Assembly: GCA_022842225.1 (NCBI GenBank)
Contig: JALHPX010000057.1
Coordinates: forward strand, 1-11,263
DNA from: a bacterium
Lineage (GTDB): Bacteria > Bdellovibrionota > FAC87 > UBA2466
Length of the DNA stretch: 11,263 nt
Reading direction: 5' to 3'
Shown here: in pieces, positions 1 through 6,816 of the stretch
How positions within the stretch are numbered: position 1 is the stretch's first letter
How the letters are laid out: each line of letters begins with the position of its first letter
Notes under the pieces: model-generated
The model's database searches: none
The model's input: only the letters and a program-made list of their open reading frames with translations
Told to the model about the DNA's origin: nothing
Made by a program: the position numbers and the translations under genes

Positions 1-553
1 GCGCTCTCGCTTGCTCTCCGGGCTGACCGCAGAAGTAAAGCCACTAGGCCACGAAGAGAAGACGCAGCTTTTGGAGCGTCTCGCGCACCACAATCAGATT
101 GCGATTGAGCCTGAAGCCTTGCGCTCGTTAGCCGACCGCGGTCAGAAAGACGTACGTGAATTGATTGGCTCTCTGTTGCGCGCGCATCTTCAATCGAAGC
201 TTGAGAACGCTCCGCTCAATTGCGAGTTCTTAGCCCATCAGCCCTGCACCGAGCAGCCGAAGCAGAACAACGTAACGCTGCAAGAAATTATCGGCTTGGT
301 TGAGCACAATATGGGCGTAAGTCGGGTCGATTTGGCCTCAAAGTCGCGCAAGGGAAACATCACCTGGGCGCGTCAGGTGGCGATGTACCTAGCTCGCTCC
401 TTTACCCTGCTTTCCTTAGAAGAAATCGGCCGCAATTTTGGCCGCGACCACGCTACCGTCATCCACGCCTTCCAGAAGGTTTCGGACACTATTGCCGAGC
501 ACCCCACGAGAAAGTATGAAGTTGAGTTTCTGAAGAAGAAACTGGAAAAGTAG
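1..553 (+). CDS. dnaA: Chromosomal replication initiator DnaA, C-terminal part (5' end outside window)
   Basis: DnaA binds DnaA boxes and opens the replication origin. Only the last ~183 residues are in the window; the frame is open from base 2, so the true start lies upstream. The visible part begins at the end of the AAA+ domain. It contains the lid region with the arginine-bearing DVREL segment near nt 149-163, a variable linker, then the DNA-binding domain IV. Domain IV shows ARQVAMYLAR (nt ~368-397), LSLEEIGRNFG and the signature RDHATVIHAF (nt 443-472). The signature reads FG-RDH, one residue shorter than the FGGRDH of E. coli and B. subtilis DnaA, and Ala replaces the first Thr of the usual RDHTTV. 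It is followed 6 bases later by hemJ rather than dnaN, so it could be the main DnaA in a rearranged locus or a paralogue. The family assignment itself is secure. Confidence 0.93.
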   Translation, partial: RSRLLSGLTAEVKPLGHEEKTQLLERLAHHNQIAIEPEALRSLADRGQKDVRELIGSLLRAHLQSKLENAPLNCEFLAHQPCTEQPKQNNVTLQEIIGLVEHNMGVSRVDLASKSRKGNITWARQVAMYLARSFTLLSLEEIGRNFGRDHATVIHAFQKVSDTIAEHPTRKYEVEFLKKKLEK

Positions 554-559
554 GATTTC

Positions 560-1009
560 ATGCGTCCCGACTCGTGGCTTTATCTCTCATTACTGTCTTT
601 GCATATTATTTCCGTCGTCGCTTGGATGGCTGGAATCCTCTATCTGATGCGGCTTTTCGTCTACCACTGTGAAGAGACGGAAAGCGTTGTGAAGGCGCGC
701 TTTAAGGTGATGGAAGAGCGGCTGTACCGCATCATCACGATGCCCGCGATGATGGCGACGCTGACGTTTGGCATTGCGCTGATTCTCGTTTTCCCGGCTT
801 ACCTGAAGATGCCGTGGCTCCACGCTAAATTGCTGTTCGTAATGCTGATGATGGGCGTGACGCACTTTGCAGCAGCCCAGGTGCGGGAGTTTTCCCAGGA
901 CCGCATAAAATTTAGTTCGCGCACGTATCGGATGCTCAACGAAGTACCGACGGTGATTTTGATCTTCATCGTCCTGCTCGTGGTCTTTAAACCCTGGGGC
1001 CAGGCTTGA
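560..1009 (+). CDS. hemJ: Protoporphyrinogen IX oxidase HemJ
   Basis: HemJ oxidises protoporphyrinogen IX to protoporphyrin IX, the penultimate step of heme synthesis, in bacteria lacking HemG/HemY. The 149-residue length matches the family. Four membrane segments are visible at about residues 8-35, 57-80, 87-107 and 130-146. Family hallmarks are the His in the first helix (LHIISVVAWMAG, His15), the RLFVYH turn (His36), MPAMMATLTFG, the WLHAK motif (His88, Lys90) and the RMLNEVPT motif before the last helix (residues 124-131). The ATG lies 6 bases after the dnaA stop with only a weak AGGA close by, so it is probably translated by coupling to the upstream gene. Its last bases overlap the xseA start. 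The main doubt is whether the activity has been shown outside a few model organisms; as a family member it is a clear match. Confidence 0.9.
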   Translation: MRPDSWLYLSLLSLHIISVVAWMAGILYLMRLFVYHCEETESVVKARFKVMEERLYRIITMPAMMATLTFGIALILVFPAYLKMPWLHAKLLFVMLMMGVTHFAAAQVREFSQDRIKFSSRTYRMLNEVPTVILIFIVLLVVFKPWGQA

Positions 1010-2268
1010 GGGTTGAGCCACATACGACTGCGCAACCAGGGTCGCGCGGTTCGCTGGCCACTCAGGCGCCTTCCGTTTCGCAACTCACGCGGCTCTTGCG
1101 CGGCCACATGGAAGCGGAATTTTTTGATGTTTGGGTGCGCGGAGAAATCAGCGGCTTTAAGCGCCCGAGCTCTGGCCACGGTTACTTCACTTTAAAAGAT
1201 GCGACCGCTCAATTGCGCGCGTGCATTTTTCGCCCGTCCCTATCCAGGGTTCCCTTTGCCATCGAAGACGGCATGGAAGTCATCCTGCACGGCAAGATTA
1301 CGATCTACGAAGCGCGCGGGGACTATCAAATTGTCGTCGATGCGATGGAGCCCGTGGGAAGTGGCGCGCTTCAACTAGCGTACGAGCAGTTAAAAAAGAA
1401 ATTAACGGAAGAAGGCCTGTTCGAAGCAAAGCATAAACGAAAGCTACCGCTCTTGCCCAAGCGCATCGGCATTGTCACCTCCCCCACCGGCGCAGCTGTT
1501 CGCGATGTGATCAAAGTTTTGCGCCGACGTTTTCCGTCGGTAGAAATTACCGTGTTCCCTGTCGCTGTGCAGGGCGAGAAAGCTGCGCCAGAGATTTGTC
1601 AGGCGCTGAAGCATGCCGCCGCTTGGAATGCCGATGCCGGGCGGGAGCCGTTTGATGTTCTTATCGTTGGCCGCGGCGGCGGCTCGATTGAAGATCTTTG
1701 GGCGTTTAACGAAGAGCCAGTAGTGCGCGCTATTTTCCAGTGCCCGATTCCGATCATTTCGGCAGTCGGACACGAAGTGGATTTCACTTTGAGCGACTTT
1801 GTCGCCGATGTGCGGGCCCCCACACCTTCGGCCGCGGCGGAAATGGCCGTCCCCAATCAGGCAGATTTAATAAGCGTCGTAAAAACACGCGAGCGCCAAT
1901 TGATTCAAGCGATTCGCCGCACGCTGGAGCAACACAAACTACACTGCGTGCACCTCGCACGCCGTCTAGTTGACCCTCGCGCGAAGATAAAGCAACTGCG
2001 CGAGCACTGGGAGAATCTCAATCGCTATCTCTTGCGCGCGATGGATCAAGTCCTGCTACGCCGTCGACAAAAACTCGAAAGCCGCATGGAGCGGCTCGAT
2101 GCTTTGTCGCCTTTGAAAGTTTTAGGCCGGGGCTATTCTTTAACGCGCAACGCCAACGGAAAAATTCTACAATCGATTCGCGCGGTTTCACCGGGCGATT
2201 CTATCGAGACCCAGCTCGCCGATGGCACAGTGCATTCCAAAGTAGTTTCTTGTACCGACAAACCGTAA
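1006..2268 (+). CDS. xseA: Exodeoxyribonuclease VII large subunit XseA
   Basis: XseA is the catalytic subunit of exonuclease VII, which degrades single-stranded DNA to oligonucleotides in repair and mutation avoidance. The 420-residue protein has the full family architecture. An N-terminal OB fold covers about residues 22-115 (VWVRGEISGF, SGHGYFTLKD). The catalytic domain covers about 145-280, with GIVTSPTGAAVRDV, GRGGGSIEDLWAFN, SAVGHEVDFTLSDFVAD and RAPTPSAAAE. A helical, coiled-coil-rich region spans about 285-365, and the C-terminal tail holds LSPLKVLGRGYSLT. The chosen TTG start overlaps the hemJ stop by 4 bases (TTGA) with GGGG at 996-999 six bases upstream. No later in-frame ATG or GTG precedes the conserved OB fold. 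The small subunit gene xseB, often directly downstream, is absent here: the next gene is a glycosyltransferase. Confidence 0.95.
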   Translation: MRVEPHTTAQPGSRGSLATQAPSVSQLTRLLRGHMEAEFFDVWVRGEISGFKRPSSGHGYFTLKDATAQLRACIFRPSLSRVPFAIEDGMEVILHGKITIYEARGDYQIVVDAMEPVGSGALQLAYEQLKKKLTEEGLFEAKHKRKLPLLPKRIGIVTSPTGAAVRDVIKVLRRRFPSVEITVFPVAVQGEKAAPEICQALKHAAAWNADAGREPFDVLIVGRGGGSIEDLWAFNEEPVVRAIFQCPIPIISAVGHEVDFTLSDFVADVRAPTPSAAAEMAVPNQADLISVVKTRERQLIQAIRRTLEQHKLHCVHLARRLVDPRAKIKQLREHWENLNRYLLRAMDQVLLRRRQKLESRMERLDALSPLKVLGRGYSLTRNANGKILQSIRAVSPGDSIETQLADGTVHSKVVSCTDKP

Positions 2269-2315
2269 AAGATAAACTGTAAGTAGCTTTCCTCTCCCAC
2301 TCTCCGACCCATTTT

Positions 2316-3287
2316 ATGCACTCTAAAAAAACGCTCGAAGTCATTCTGCCTATTTTTAACGAGAAGCAGAACTTGCCGATCCTGATTCAGGAATTGGACA
2401 AGGCCAAAGCAAAATTAGGGGACCGCGCGGATGTGCGGTTTTTATTCATCAATGATGGTTCTGCCGACGGCTCAAAAGAAATTTTAGATGCGTTATTCCG
2501 CGCCAGGCGCGACATCCGCGTTGTCCACCTCGTTCACAACTTCGGTCACGCGGCAGCCCTAGCCTGCGGCATTGAAAATTTCCGCGGCGATATCGCCGTT
2601 ATCATGGACGCCGATCTGCAAGATTCTCCTGACGCTTTGGTCGATATGTTTAATGCCTGGGAAAAAGGCGCCACCACCGTCGTTGCCGAACGCGCGAGTC
2701 GCACCGAGCGCACGCGCTTATTTTTTGATCTGTTTTATAAAATCCTGCACAAGATGGCGCCAAATCTGCCGCCGATTAAATTTGGCACACACTGCTTGCT
2801 CGATGCCTCTGTCGTCACGCGCCTGCGCCAGTACACCGAACGCAATCGGTACCTGCCCGGATTGGTGAGCCTCGCCAGCGGCAAAATCGTGGCGCTTCCG
2901 GTGGATCGCCAAAGCCGCAAACACGGCAAATCCCAAGTCGGCGTTTATGGACTGATCAATTTAGCCATCACCGCGATTGTGAGCTTCTCCAGCCGCCCGG
3001 TGCGACTGGTGTCGATTTTTGGGCTGTGTGCTTCGGCCTTCTCGCTGGCCTTTGGCGTCTGCATCATGGGGATTAAAGTGTTCTCGTCCTATGCGATTCC
3101 CGGTTGGGCGTCGATGATGACTCTCTCGGCTTTTGGCAGCGGCGTGCAATTGCTCTGCATTGGCATCATTGGCGAATACGTCGCCCGCATTTATGAAGAA
3201 ACCAAACAGCGCCCGCTGTATTTGGTCGATGAAATCCTCGAACTCTCCCAGAACCAGCAACTAAAACAACCCCGCCAAGTCGCTTGA
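2316..3287 (+). CDS. Family 2 glycosyltransferase, GtrB/ArnC-like, with two C-terminal membrane helices
   Basis: Predicted inner-membrane enzyme that moves a sugar from a nucleotide donor onto undecaprenyl phosphate for envelope glycan modification. The GT-A domain (residues 1-~215) begins LEVILPIFNE, has the donor-binding NDGSADGS (46-53) and the metal-binding DADLQD (98-103), and HNFGHAAAL at 74-82. Two hydrophobic segments follow at about 229-253 and 264-287. The ending is GEYVARIYEETKQRP, then LYLVDE, typical of the DPM1-like/GtrB/YfdH subgroup. The 323-residue length is normal for it. The ATG has no clear Shine-Dalgarno; the 47 bases after xseA hold only a weak promoter-like pair (TTGTAC 2250-2255, TAAACT 2273-2278). 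The sugar specificity cannot be read from sequence. No flippase or third transferase of a gtr cluster is adjacent, though a GT-C-like protein that would use lipid-linked sugars lies at the right edge. Confidence 0.88.
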   Translation: MHSKKTLEVILPIFNEKQNLPILIQELDKAKAKLGDRADVRFLFINDGSADGSKEILDALFRARRDIRVVHLVHNFGHAAALACGIENFRGDIAVIMDADLQDSPDALVDMFNAWEKGATTVVAERASRTERTRLFFDLFYKILHKMAPNLPPIKFGTHCLLDASVVTRLRQYTERNRYLPGLVSLASGKIVALPVDRQSRKHGKSQVGVYGLINLAITAIVSFSSRPVRLVSIFGLCASAFSLAFGVCIMGIKVFSSYAIPGWASMMTLSAFGSGVQLLCIGIIGEYVARIYEETKQRPLYLVDEILELSQNQQLKQPRQVA

Positions 3288-3302
3288 TTTGTAGCTGTTT
3301 TC

Positions 3303-3330
3303 TAGACAACCACGCCTGAATTTGGTTTAA
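3303..3330 (+). promoter_or_regulatory. Candidate sigma70-type promoter for tRNA-Thr
   Basis: TAGACA (3303-3308, five of six matches to TTGACA) and TTTAAC (3325-3330, four of six to TATAAT) are separated by 16 bases. Initiation would fall near 3337, about ten bases before the mature tRNA 5' end, which is a normal leader length. The more consensus-looking TATAGA at 3339-3344 is too close to the tRNA to serve. Confidence 0.42.
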
Positions 3331-3346
3331 CTGCCCACTATAGAGT

Positions 3347-3419
3347 GCCGACGTAGCTCAGTCGGTAGAGCAGCTCATTCGTAATGAGCAGGTCACCGGT
3401 TCAAGTCCGGTCGTCGGCT
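3347..3419 (+). tRNA. tRNA-Thr (anticodon CGT)
   Basis: A complete 73-base cloverleaf can be folded by hand. The acceptor stem GCCGACG pairs with CGTCGGC (3412-3418). The D stem is GCTC/GAGC with loop AGTCGGTA. The anticodon stem GCTCA/TGAGC carries loop TTCGTAA, with anticodon CGT at 3380-3382 decoding ACG. The variable loop is AGGTC, and the T stem ACCGG/CCGGT carries TTCAAGT. The discriminator is T and no CCA is encoded (TAA follows), so CCA must be added after transcription. The gene stands alone between the glycosyltransferase and hslO. Confidence 0.97.
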
Positions 3420-3458
3420 AATCTTTTCTTTCACCCTGTGTTTTAGGGGCACTCTAGT

Positions 3459-4352
3459 TTGGACAGTCCTGCTTTGGAAAAGGTAGTTAAGTTCTACTCC
3501 CGCGACCTTGCCCTGCGATCGGCTGCTGCCGTGACAACCGAGTTGGTGCGCAATGTGACCGCGACTCAGGACACTTCGCCCCCCGCCACGATTGCACTGG
3601 GACGTTTGATTACAGCCGCCGTTTTGATGGCGGCCCAACAAAAAGATGGCCAGCGCATCGGCATCCGCGTGATGGGCGATGGCCCTTTGGGCGAATTATT
3701 TGTCGACGCTTCCTTTGAAGGCAAAGCGCGTGGCTACGTGCAAAACCCACAGGCGGATGTGCCGTTAAAGAATGGGCAAGTCGATGTCGGTGCTGCCGTC
3801 GGTAAAGGTGTGATTGCGGTGACCCGCACGCTGCCTTTTCAAAAAGCACCGCAACAAGGAATTGTGCCGCTAGTTACGGGCGAAATCAGCGCCGATTTAG
3901 CGGCGTATTTTCGCCAATCGCAACAAACACCGTCGATGATTGCACTCACCGTTAGCTTGGACAAAGACGGTCTGGTGACAGCCGCGGGTGGAGTGCTCAC
4001 CGAGTTGATGCCCGGAGCGAGTGAAGAAGTTTTGCAGACACTGGAAAATAAAGCGGCGGCAGGAATCAAGCTCTCCCACCTGCTCACGCAAAAAGCTCCT
4101 GAGTTGCGAATGGCGCAAGCGTTCTCGCATCAAGATGATTTAGTGGCGATGGATCACCCGCACCCGGTGATGTTTTTCTGTCCCTGCTCGATGGAACGCG
4201 TGGAGCGCACATTAACGCTCCTGGGACGCGCCACTCTGGCCGAGATGGTTTTGAAAGCGGAGCCTGTTTTGGTGAATTGTGAATTCTGCCAAAAAGAATA
4301 CTCCGTACTACCTCCCCGACTGCGGGAGCTGCTGACTGAGCTCGAAAAGTAG
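3459..4352 (+). CDS. hslO: Hsp33 redox-regulated holdase chaperone
   Basis: Hsp33 is a cytosolic holdase switched on by oxidative unfolding: zinc is lost, two disulfides form and the protein binds unfolding clients. The 297 residues match the family (~290). The N-terminal domain contains RLITAAVLMAA, IGIRVMGDGPLGEL, GYVQNP and the GEISADLAAYF segment. The C-terminal redox switch is intact: CPC (Cys241, Cys243) followed 30 residues on by CEFC (Cys274, Cys277), the four zinc ligands. The TTG start at 3459 is preceded by AGGGG (3445-3449) at suitable spacing; no ATG precedes the conserved N-terminus. The gene starts 39 bases after the tRNA-Thr, too close for a clear independent promoter, so it may be expressed from the tRNA promoter by readthrough. 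Confidence 0.95.
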   Translation: MDSPALEKVVKFYSRDLALRSAAAVTTELVRNVTATQDTSPPATIALGRLITAAVLMAAQQKDGQRIGIRVMGDGPLGELFVDASFEGKARGYVQNPQADVPLKNGQVDVGAAVGKGVIAVTRTLPFQKAPQQGIVPLVTGEISADLAAYFRQSQQTPSMIALTVSLDKDGLVTAAGGVLTELMPGASEEVLQTLENKAAAGIKLSHLLTQKAPELRMAQAFSHQDDLVAMDHPHPVMFFCPCSMERVERTLTLLGRATLAEMVLKAEPVLVNCEFCQKEYSVLPPRLRELLTELEK

Positions 4353-4369
4353 GTGTCAGGGTCTGACGC
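4353..4369. repeat. Short palindromic hairpin directly after hslO stop
   Basis: GTGTCAG and CTGACGC face each other across a 3-base loop (GGT): five perfect pairs, one G-T wobble and a closing G-C. It begins at the first base after the hslO stop. No T-run follows, so it is not a standard intrinsic terminator. It could protect the mRNA 3' end or be a copy of a dispersed palindromic repeat; the copy number cannot be judged from one window. Confidence 0.45.
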
Positions 4370-4377
4370 TTGGATCT

Positions 4378-4456
4378 TAGACAGGGTTTTCGCTCTACTT
4401 TCCAACTAGATAACGGCGTCGGGGTCGATTCGTCCAAAGTGTTTACAGCCTGTCTA
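4378..4456. repeat. Inverted repeat (8-base arms) in the hslO-lipoprotein gap
   Basis: TAGACAGG (4378-4385) and CCTGTCTA (4449-4456) are perfect inverted arms enclosing 63 bases. The enclosed DNA also has a shorter ACTTT/AAAGT pair. No open frame of interest is seen. Together with the palindrome just upstream this makes most of the 255-base gene-free stretch (4353-4607) structured up to about 4460. The remainder is AT-rich and probably promoter DNA. An 8-base match over this length can arise by chance. Confidence 0.3.
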
Positions 4457-4469
4457 CTTCTCACACTCC

Positions 4470-4520
4470 TTCAAAAAAACCTTATGTAATTGATTATACG
4501 AATGAATTGCCATTTTACTG
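4470..4520 (+). promoter_or_regulatory. Probable promoter region of the FG-GAP lipoprotein gene
   Basis: An AT-rich patch just before the lipoprotein gene offers weak sigma70-like pairs: TTCAAA (4470-4475) with TTATAC (4494-4499) at 18 bases, or TTGATT (4490-4495) with TTTACT (4514-4519) at 18 bases. Neither is strong. The choice is uncertain, but the gene needs a start here because a long structured gap separates it from hslO. Confidence 0.28.
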
Positions 4521-4607
4521 TAACTCCCTTGGGTGGGCCCGCCGTTTGCAAATTACTTCGCTACAACGAGTTTCAGCTTTGTTTATTCAACTTAAGGAGC
4601 AGGCAAA

Positions 4608-6689
4608 ATGCGAGCGCATCGTCTAGTACGCACCTTGATTCTCACAGCCATTGCTTCTTTATCGATGGTCGGATGCTCTCAGCGCAGCGGGGGCGACACG
4701 GCCTGCTTGGCCGGCAACAACGAATGCATCAACACCGTCATTGAAATCAATTCGAACAATACAGAAGTCATTACCTGGACCAACACCCTGACCTGCGCTG
4801 CTTTAGCCGGCGCTAATTCGGTTCGCGCGGGAGAAAATCTCACTGTTAACGTTACGACCACCGGTTCCAAAGGTTCTATCTCGGTAAAAGACGGCACTGG
4901 ATTGCAAGTCGTCGGCAACGCTTCGGTGAATGCCACTTTCTTTAAGAGCTATCCCGCTAGCAAAGCAGGCAGCGTCGTGCAGGAAAATCTCATGGTGCTC
5001 GATAGCACCGGCCAATCGGCTTACTGCAGTTACCAAGTTTTAGTGCAACCCGCAGTCGTGATCACTCCACCCGCGGCGACACTCGCTTGCAGCTTATCGG
5101 TCAACCCCTTCGCCCCGGTCACTGGACAGGCTACGATCTTCACGCTTACGGCTCTCAACACGACGAGCCCCGCGTACTTCTCGCAATTTTACGGTAGCTC
5201 CGATTGGGGCTTAGCAGATGCAAATATTCAAAACGTTTCGTCGACACAATCGCGAGTAGTGCTGGCTTACTCGGTTGCGGGTAATAAAACGGCAAGTGTA
5301 CGAGTGTCTGCTGGCGGACAAAACGCAGTTTGCAGCTTGCCCGTCACGGTAGTGGGTGGAAGCAATCCCACTCCTCCCCAACCTCCGACCGCTTTATCGT
5401 GCAACGTTGCGATGGCGCCCATGGGCTACACCGCCACAGCAAGTGCACCGGCGCTGCAAGGCGCACTCGCTAGAGTCACTGCAACCGGTGTCGGTGGCAC
5501 CGCGCCTTACACTTTAGAATCCGTATCGTCGTCTTTCACGACGATGGACACGTTTAGCGGTATTGCTGCTGGCTCTCCGATGGCGCGCGTAGTGCGCTTC
5601 CGTCAGCCGGGCCAACCCCAAGTTACCGTCGCTATCCGCGATTCTGCTGGCCAAACCGCCAGCTGCTACAGCACTTTTGCAGTGAAACCCAACTCTGTTT
5701 TTGCCACCAGCATGATGGCTGGCGGAACAACCAGCTCTCCTCGCGTGCAGGCGATGAATGGCTCGATGGGAACGCTGCTCGAAGACTTCATGGCCTACGC
5801 TTCGTCGTTTACGGGCGGCGTGGCGGTCGGAACGGGCGACCTCGATTTAGATGCGCAACCAGATTACGTCACAATCGAAGCAACTGGCGGCATGGATAAC
5901 ATCAAAGTTTTCAAGGGCGACGCGTACCCATGGTCGTCTGACAAAGGCACGCCCGCTCAATTGTGGAATGGTTACGGCGGACTTCCTGCCGACGCTACAG
6001 AGCGCCGCATCGCCATAGGCGACTTTGATGCCGATGGTTTTGCAGATATCGCCGTTGCCAACGGTTGCATGACTGGTACTGCGATCGCACCTCGCATCCG
6101 CATTCTCTCAGGCAGCACGAAATCACTGATTCGGGAAATTATCGCGAACTTCCAGATAGGTGCGATGGCTGCTGGCGACATCAACGCCGATGGTTACTCC
6201 GATATCGCGATCGCTAGCTGCGACGGCACTTCAGTGATTTCGTACAGCGGATTGGACATTAAGAATTCGACGACATCGGCGCTTTCGTACTTAACAAATT
6301 TATCGCTGCCGGCGATTGCCGCAGGCGATAAACCCGCATTGGCGCTCGGTGATTTCAACCGAGACAGCTACTTGGATTTCCTTGTGGTCTATAACGAAAA
6401 CAACACCGCTTGGGTCCGCGTTTTCTCGTCGCTCAATGGGTCTGTGCTAACCAGCTTCCGCACGTTGACAGACGGCTGGGCTAGATTCCGGGCCGGCACA
6501 GCTGACTTAGACGGCGACGCAACGGCTGATATTCTGCTGGCCGCTTCTTCGCCCGGCACCAAGTACGCCCAAATCGATCTTCTGAGCGGCGCTGCCAGCG
6601 TGCAGATGCAATCCGCCCAAAAATGGAGCTCACTCGAGCCTTTCTACGGCTGGACAGGGGCCATTGGCGTCTCCGGCGGCGGCCTCTAA
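4608..6689 (+). CDS. Large surface/periplasmic lipoprotein: three Cys-paired Ig-like modules plus FG-GAP repeats
   Basis: I do not recognise an exact orthologue. The 693-residue protein starts with a lipoprotein signal peptide (basic MRAHRLVR, hydrophobic core, lipobox MVGC with acylated Cys23). A short Cys-containing linker (Cys33, Cys40) follows. Three beta-rich modules each open and close with a cysteine: Cys63-Cys140, Cys161-Cys242 and Cys265-Cys353. Proline-rich linkers separate them (VVITPPAAT, PTPPQPP). The C-terminal half has five calcium-loop FG-GAP/VCBS-type repeats: GDLDLDAQPD (~410), GDFDADGFAD (471), GDINADGYSD (523), GDFNRDSYLD (581) and ADLDGDATAD (632), spaced 51-61 residues, consistent with beta-propeller blades. 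Such proteins usually sit on the envelope and bind ligands or mediate adhesion; that role is inferred. The ATG has a good AAGGAG (4594-4599), 8 bases away. A strong terminator follows, making it a single-gene unit. Confidence 0.85.
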   Translation: MRAHRLVRTLILTAIASLSMVGCSQRSGGDTACLAGNNECINTVIEINSNNTEVITWTNTLTCAALAGANSVRAGENLTVNVTTTGSKGSISVKDGTGLQVVGNASVNATFFKSYPASKAGSVVQENLMVLDSTGQSAYCSYQVLVQPAVVITPPAATLACSLSVNPFAPVTGQATIFTLTALNTTSPAYFSQFYGSSDWGLADANIQNVSSTQSRVVLAYSVAGNKTASVRVSAGGQNAVCSLPVTVVGGSNPTPPQPPTALSCNVAMAPMGYTATASAPALQGALARVTATGVGGTAPYTLESVSSSFTTMDTFSGIAAGSPMARVVRFRQPGQPQVTVAIRDSAGQTASCYSTFAVKPNSVFATSMMAGGTTSSPRVQAMNGSMGTLLEDFMAYASSFTGGVAVGTGDLDLDAQPDYVTIEATGGMDNIKVFKGDAYPWSSDKGTPAQLWNGYGGLPADATERRIAIGDFDADGFADIAVANGCMTGTAIAPRIRILSGSTKSLIREIIANFQIGAMAAGDINADGYSDIAIASCDGTSVISYSGLDIKNSTTSALSYLTNLSLPAIAAGDKPALALGDFNRDSYLDFLVVYNENNTAWVRVFSSLNGSVLTSFRTLTDGWARFRAGTADLDGDATADILLAASSPGTKYAQIDLLSGAASVQMQSAQKWSSLEPFYGWTGAIGVSGGGL

Positions 6690-6708
6690 AAAAATTAAGC
6701 TCCTAAAC

Positions 6709-6752
6709 GGTGCCCATCTACCTTTCGGCCGAAAAGTAGACGGGCACCTTTT
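6709..6752 (+). terminator. Rho-independent terminator of the FG-GAP lipoprotein gene
   Basis: A 40-base hairpin (6709-6748) has arms GGTGCCCATCTACCTTTCGG and CCGAAAAGTAGACGGGCACC, 18 of 20 positions complementary (the innermost bases must form the loop). TTTT follows directly at 6749-6752. It lies 20 bases after the lipoprotein stop and just before the ilvA promoter, insulating the two units. Confidence 0.85.
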
Positions 6753-6760
6753 GGGAGGTT

Positions 6761-6790
6761 TTGACGGGCCGACTTTTCCCCAGGCATACT
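6761..6790 (+). promoter_or_regulatory. Sigma70-like promoter of ilvA-nuclease unit
   Basis: TTGACG (6761-6766, five of six consensus) and CATACT (6785-6790, four of six) are 18 bases apart. The start of transcription would be near 6797, giving a ~20-base leader containing GGGGG (6804-6808) ahead of the ATG at 6817. Its place right after a strong terminator supports it. No leader-peptide attenuator or T-box fits in so short a leader. Confidence 0.55.
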
Positions 6791-6816
6791 TGCGTTAGCT
6801 TTTGGGGGTTCACGAC

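Noticed and set aside
590..1021. 143-codon open frame on the minus strand opposite hemJ
   Set aside because: Its composition (His/Arg/Gln-rich) is that of an antisense shadow, hemJ on the other strand has clear family motifs, and no ribosome-binding site or domain is visible.
3339..3344. TATAGA just before tRNA-Thr as a -10 box
   Set aside because: Initiation would fall inside the mature tRNA (near 3351). TAGACA/TTTAAC upstream gives a sensible leader instead.
3400..3458. T-rich stretch after tRNA-Thr as an intrinsic terminator
   Set aside because: TCTTTTCTTT follows the tRNA, but no hairpin other than the tRNA itself precedes it, and hslO starts right after.
4490..4744. 84-codon open frame on the plus strand before and into the lipoprotein gene
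   Set aside because: It overlaps the lipoprotein signal peptide in another frame, becomes Ser/His/Arg-rich there, and lacks a ribosome-binding site, whereas the lipoprotein has AAGGAG at correct spacing.
6802..6816. TTG 6802 as the ilvA start
   Set aside because: It would place the GGGGG ribosome-binding site inside the gene. ATG 6817 has this site at 8 bases and starts at the usual N-terminus.
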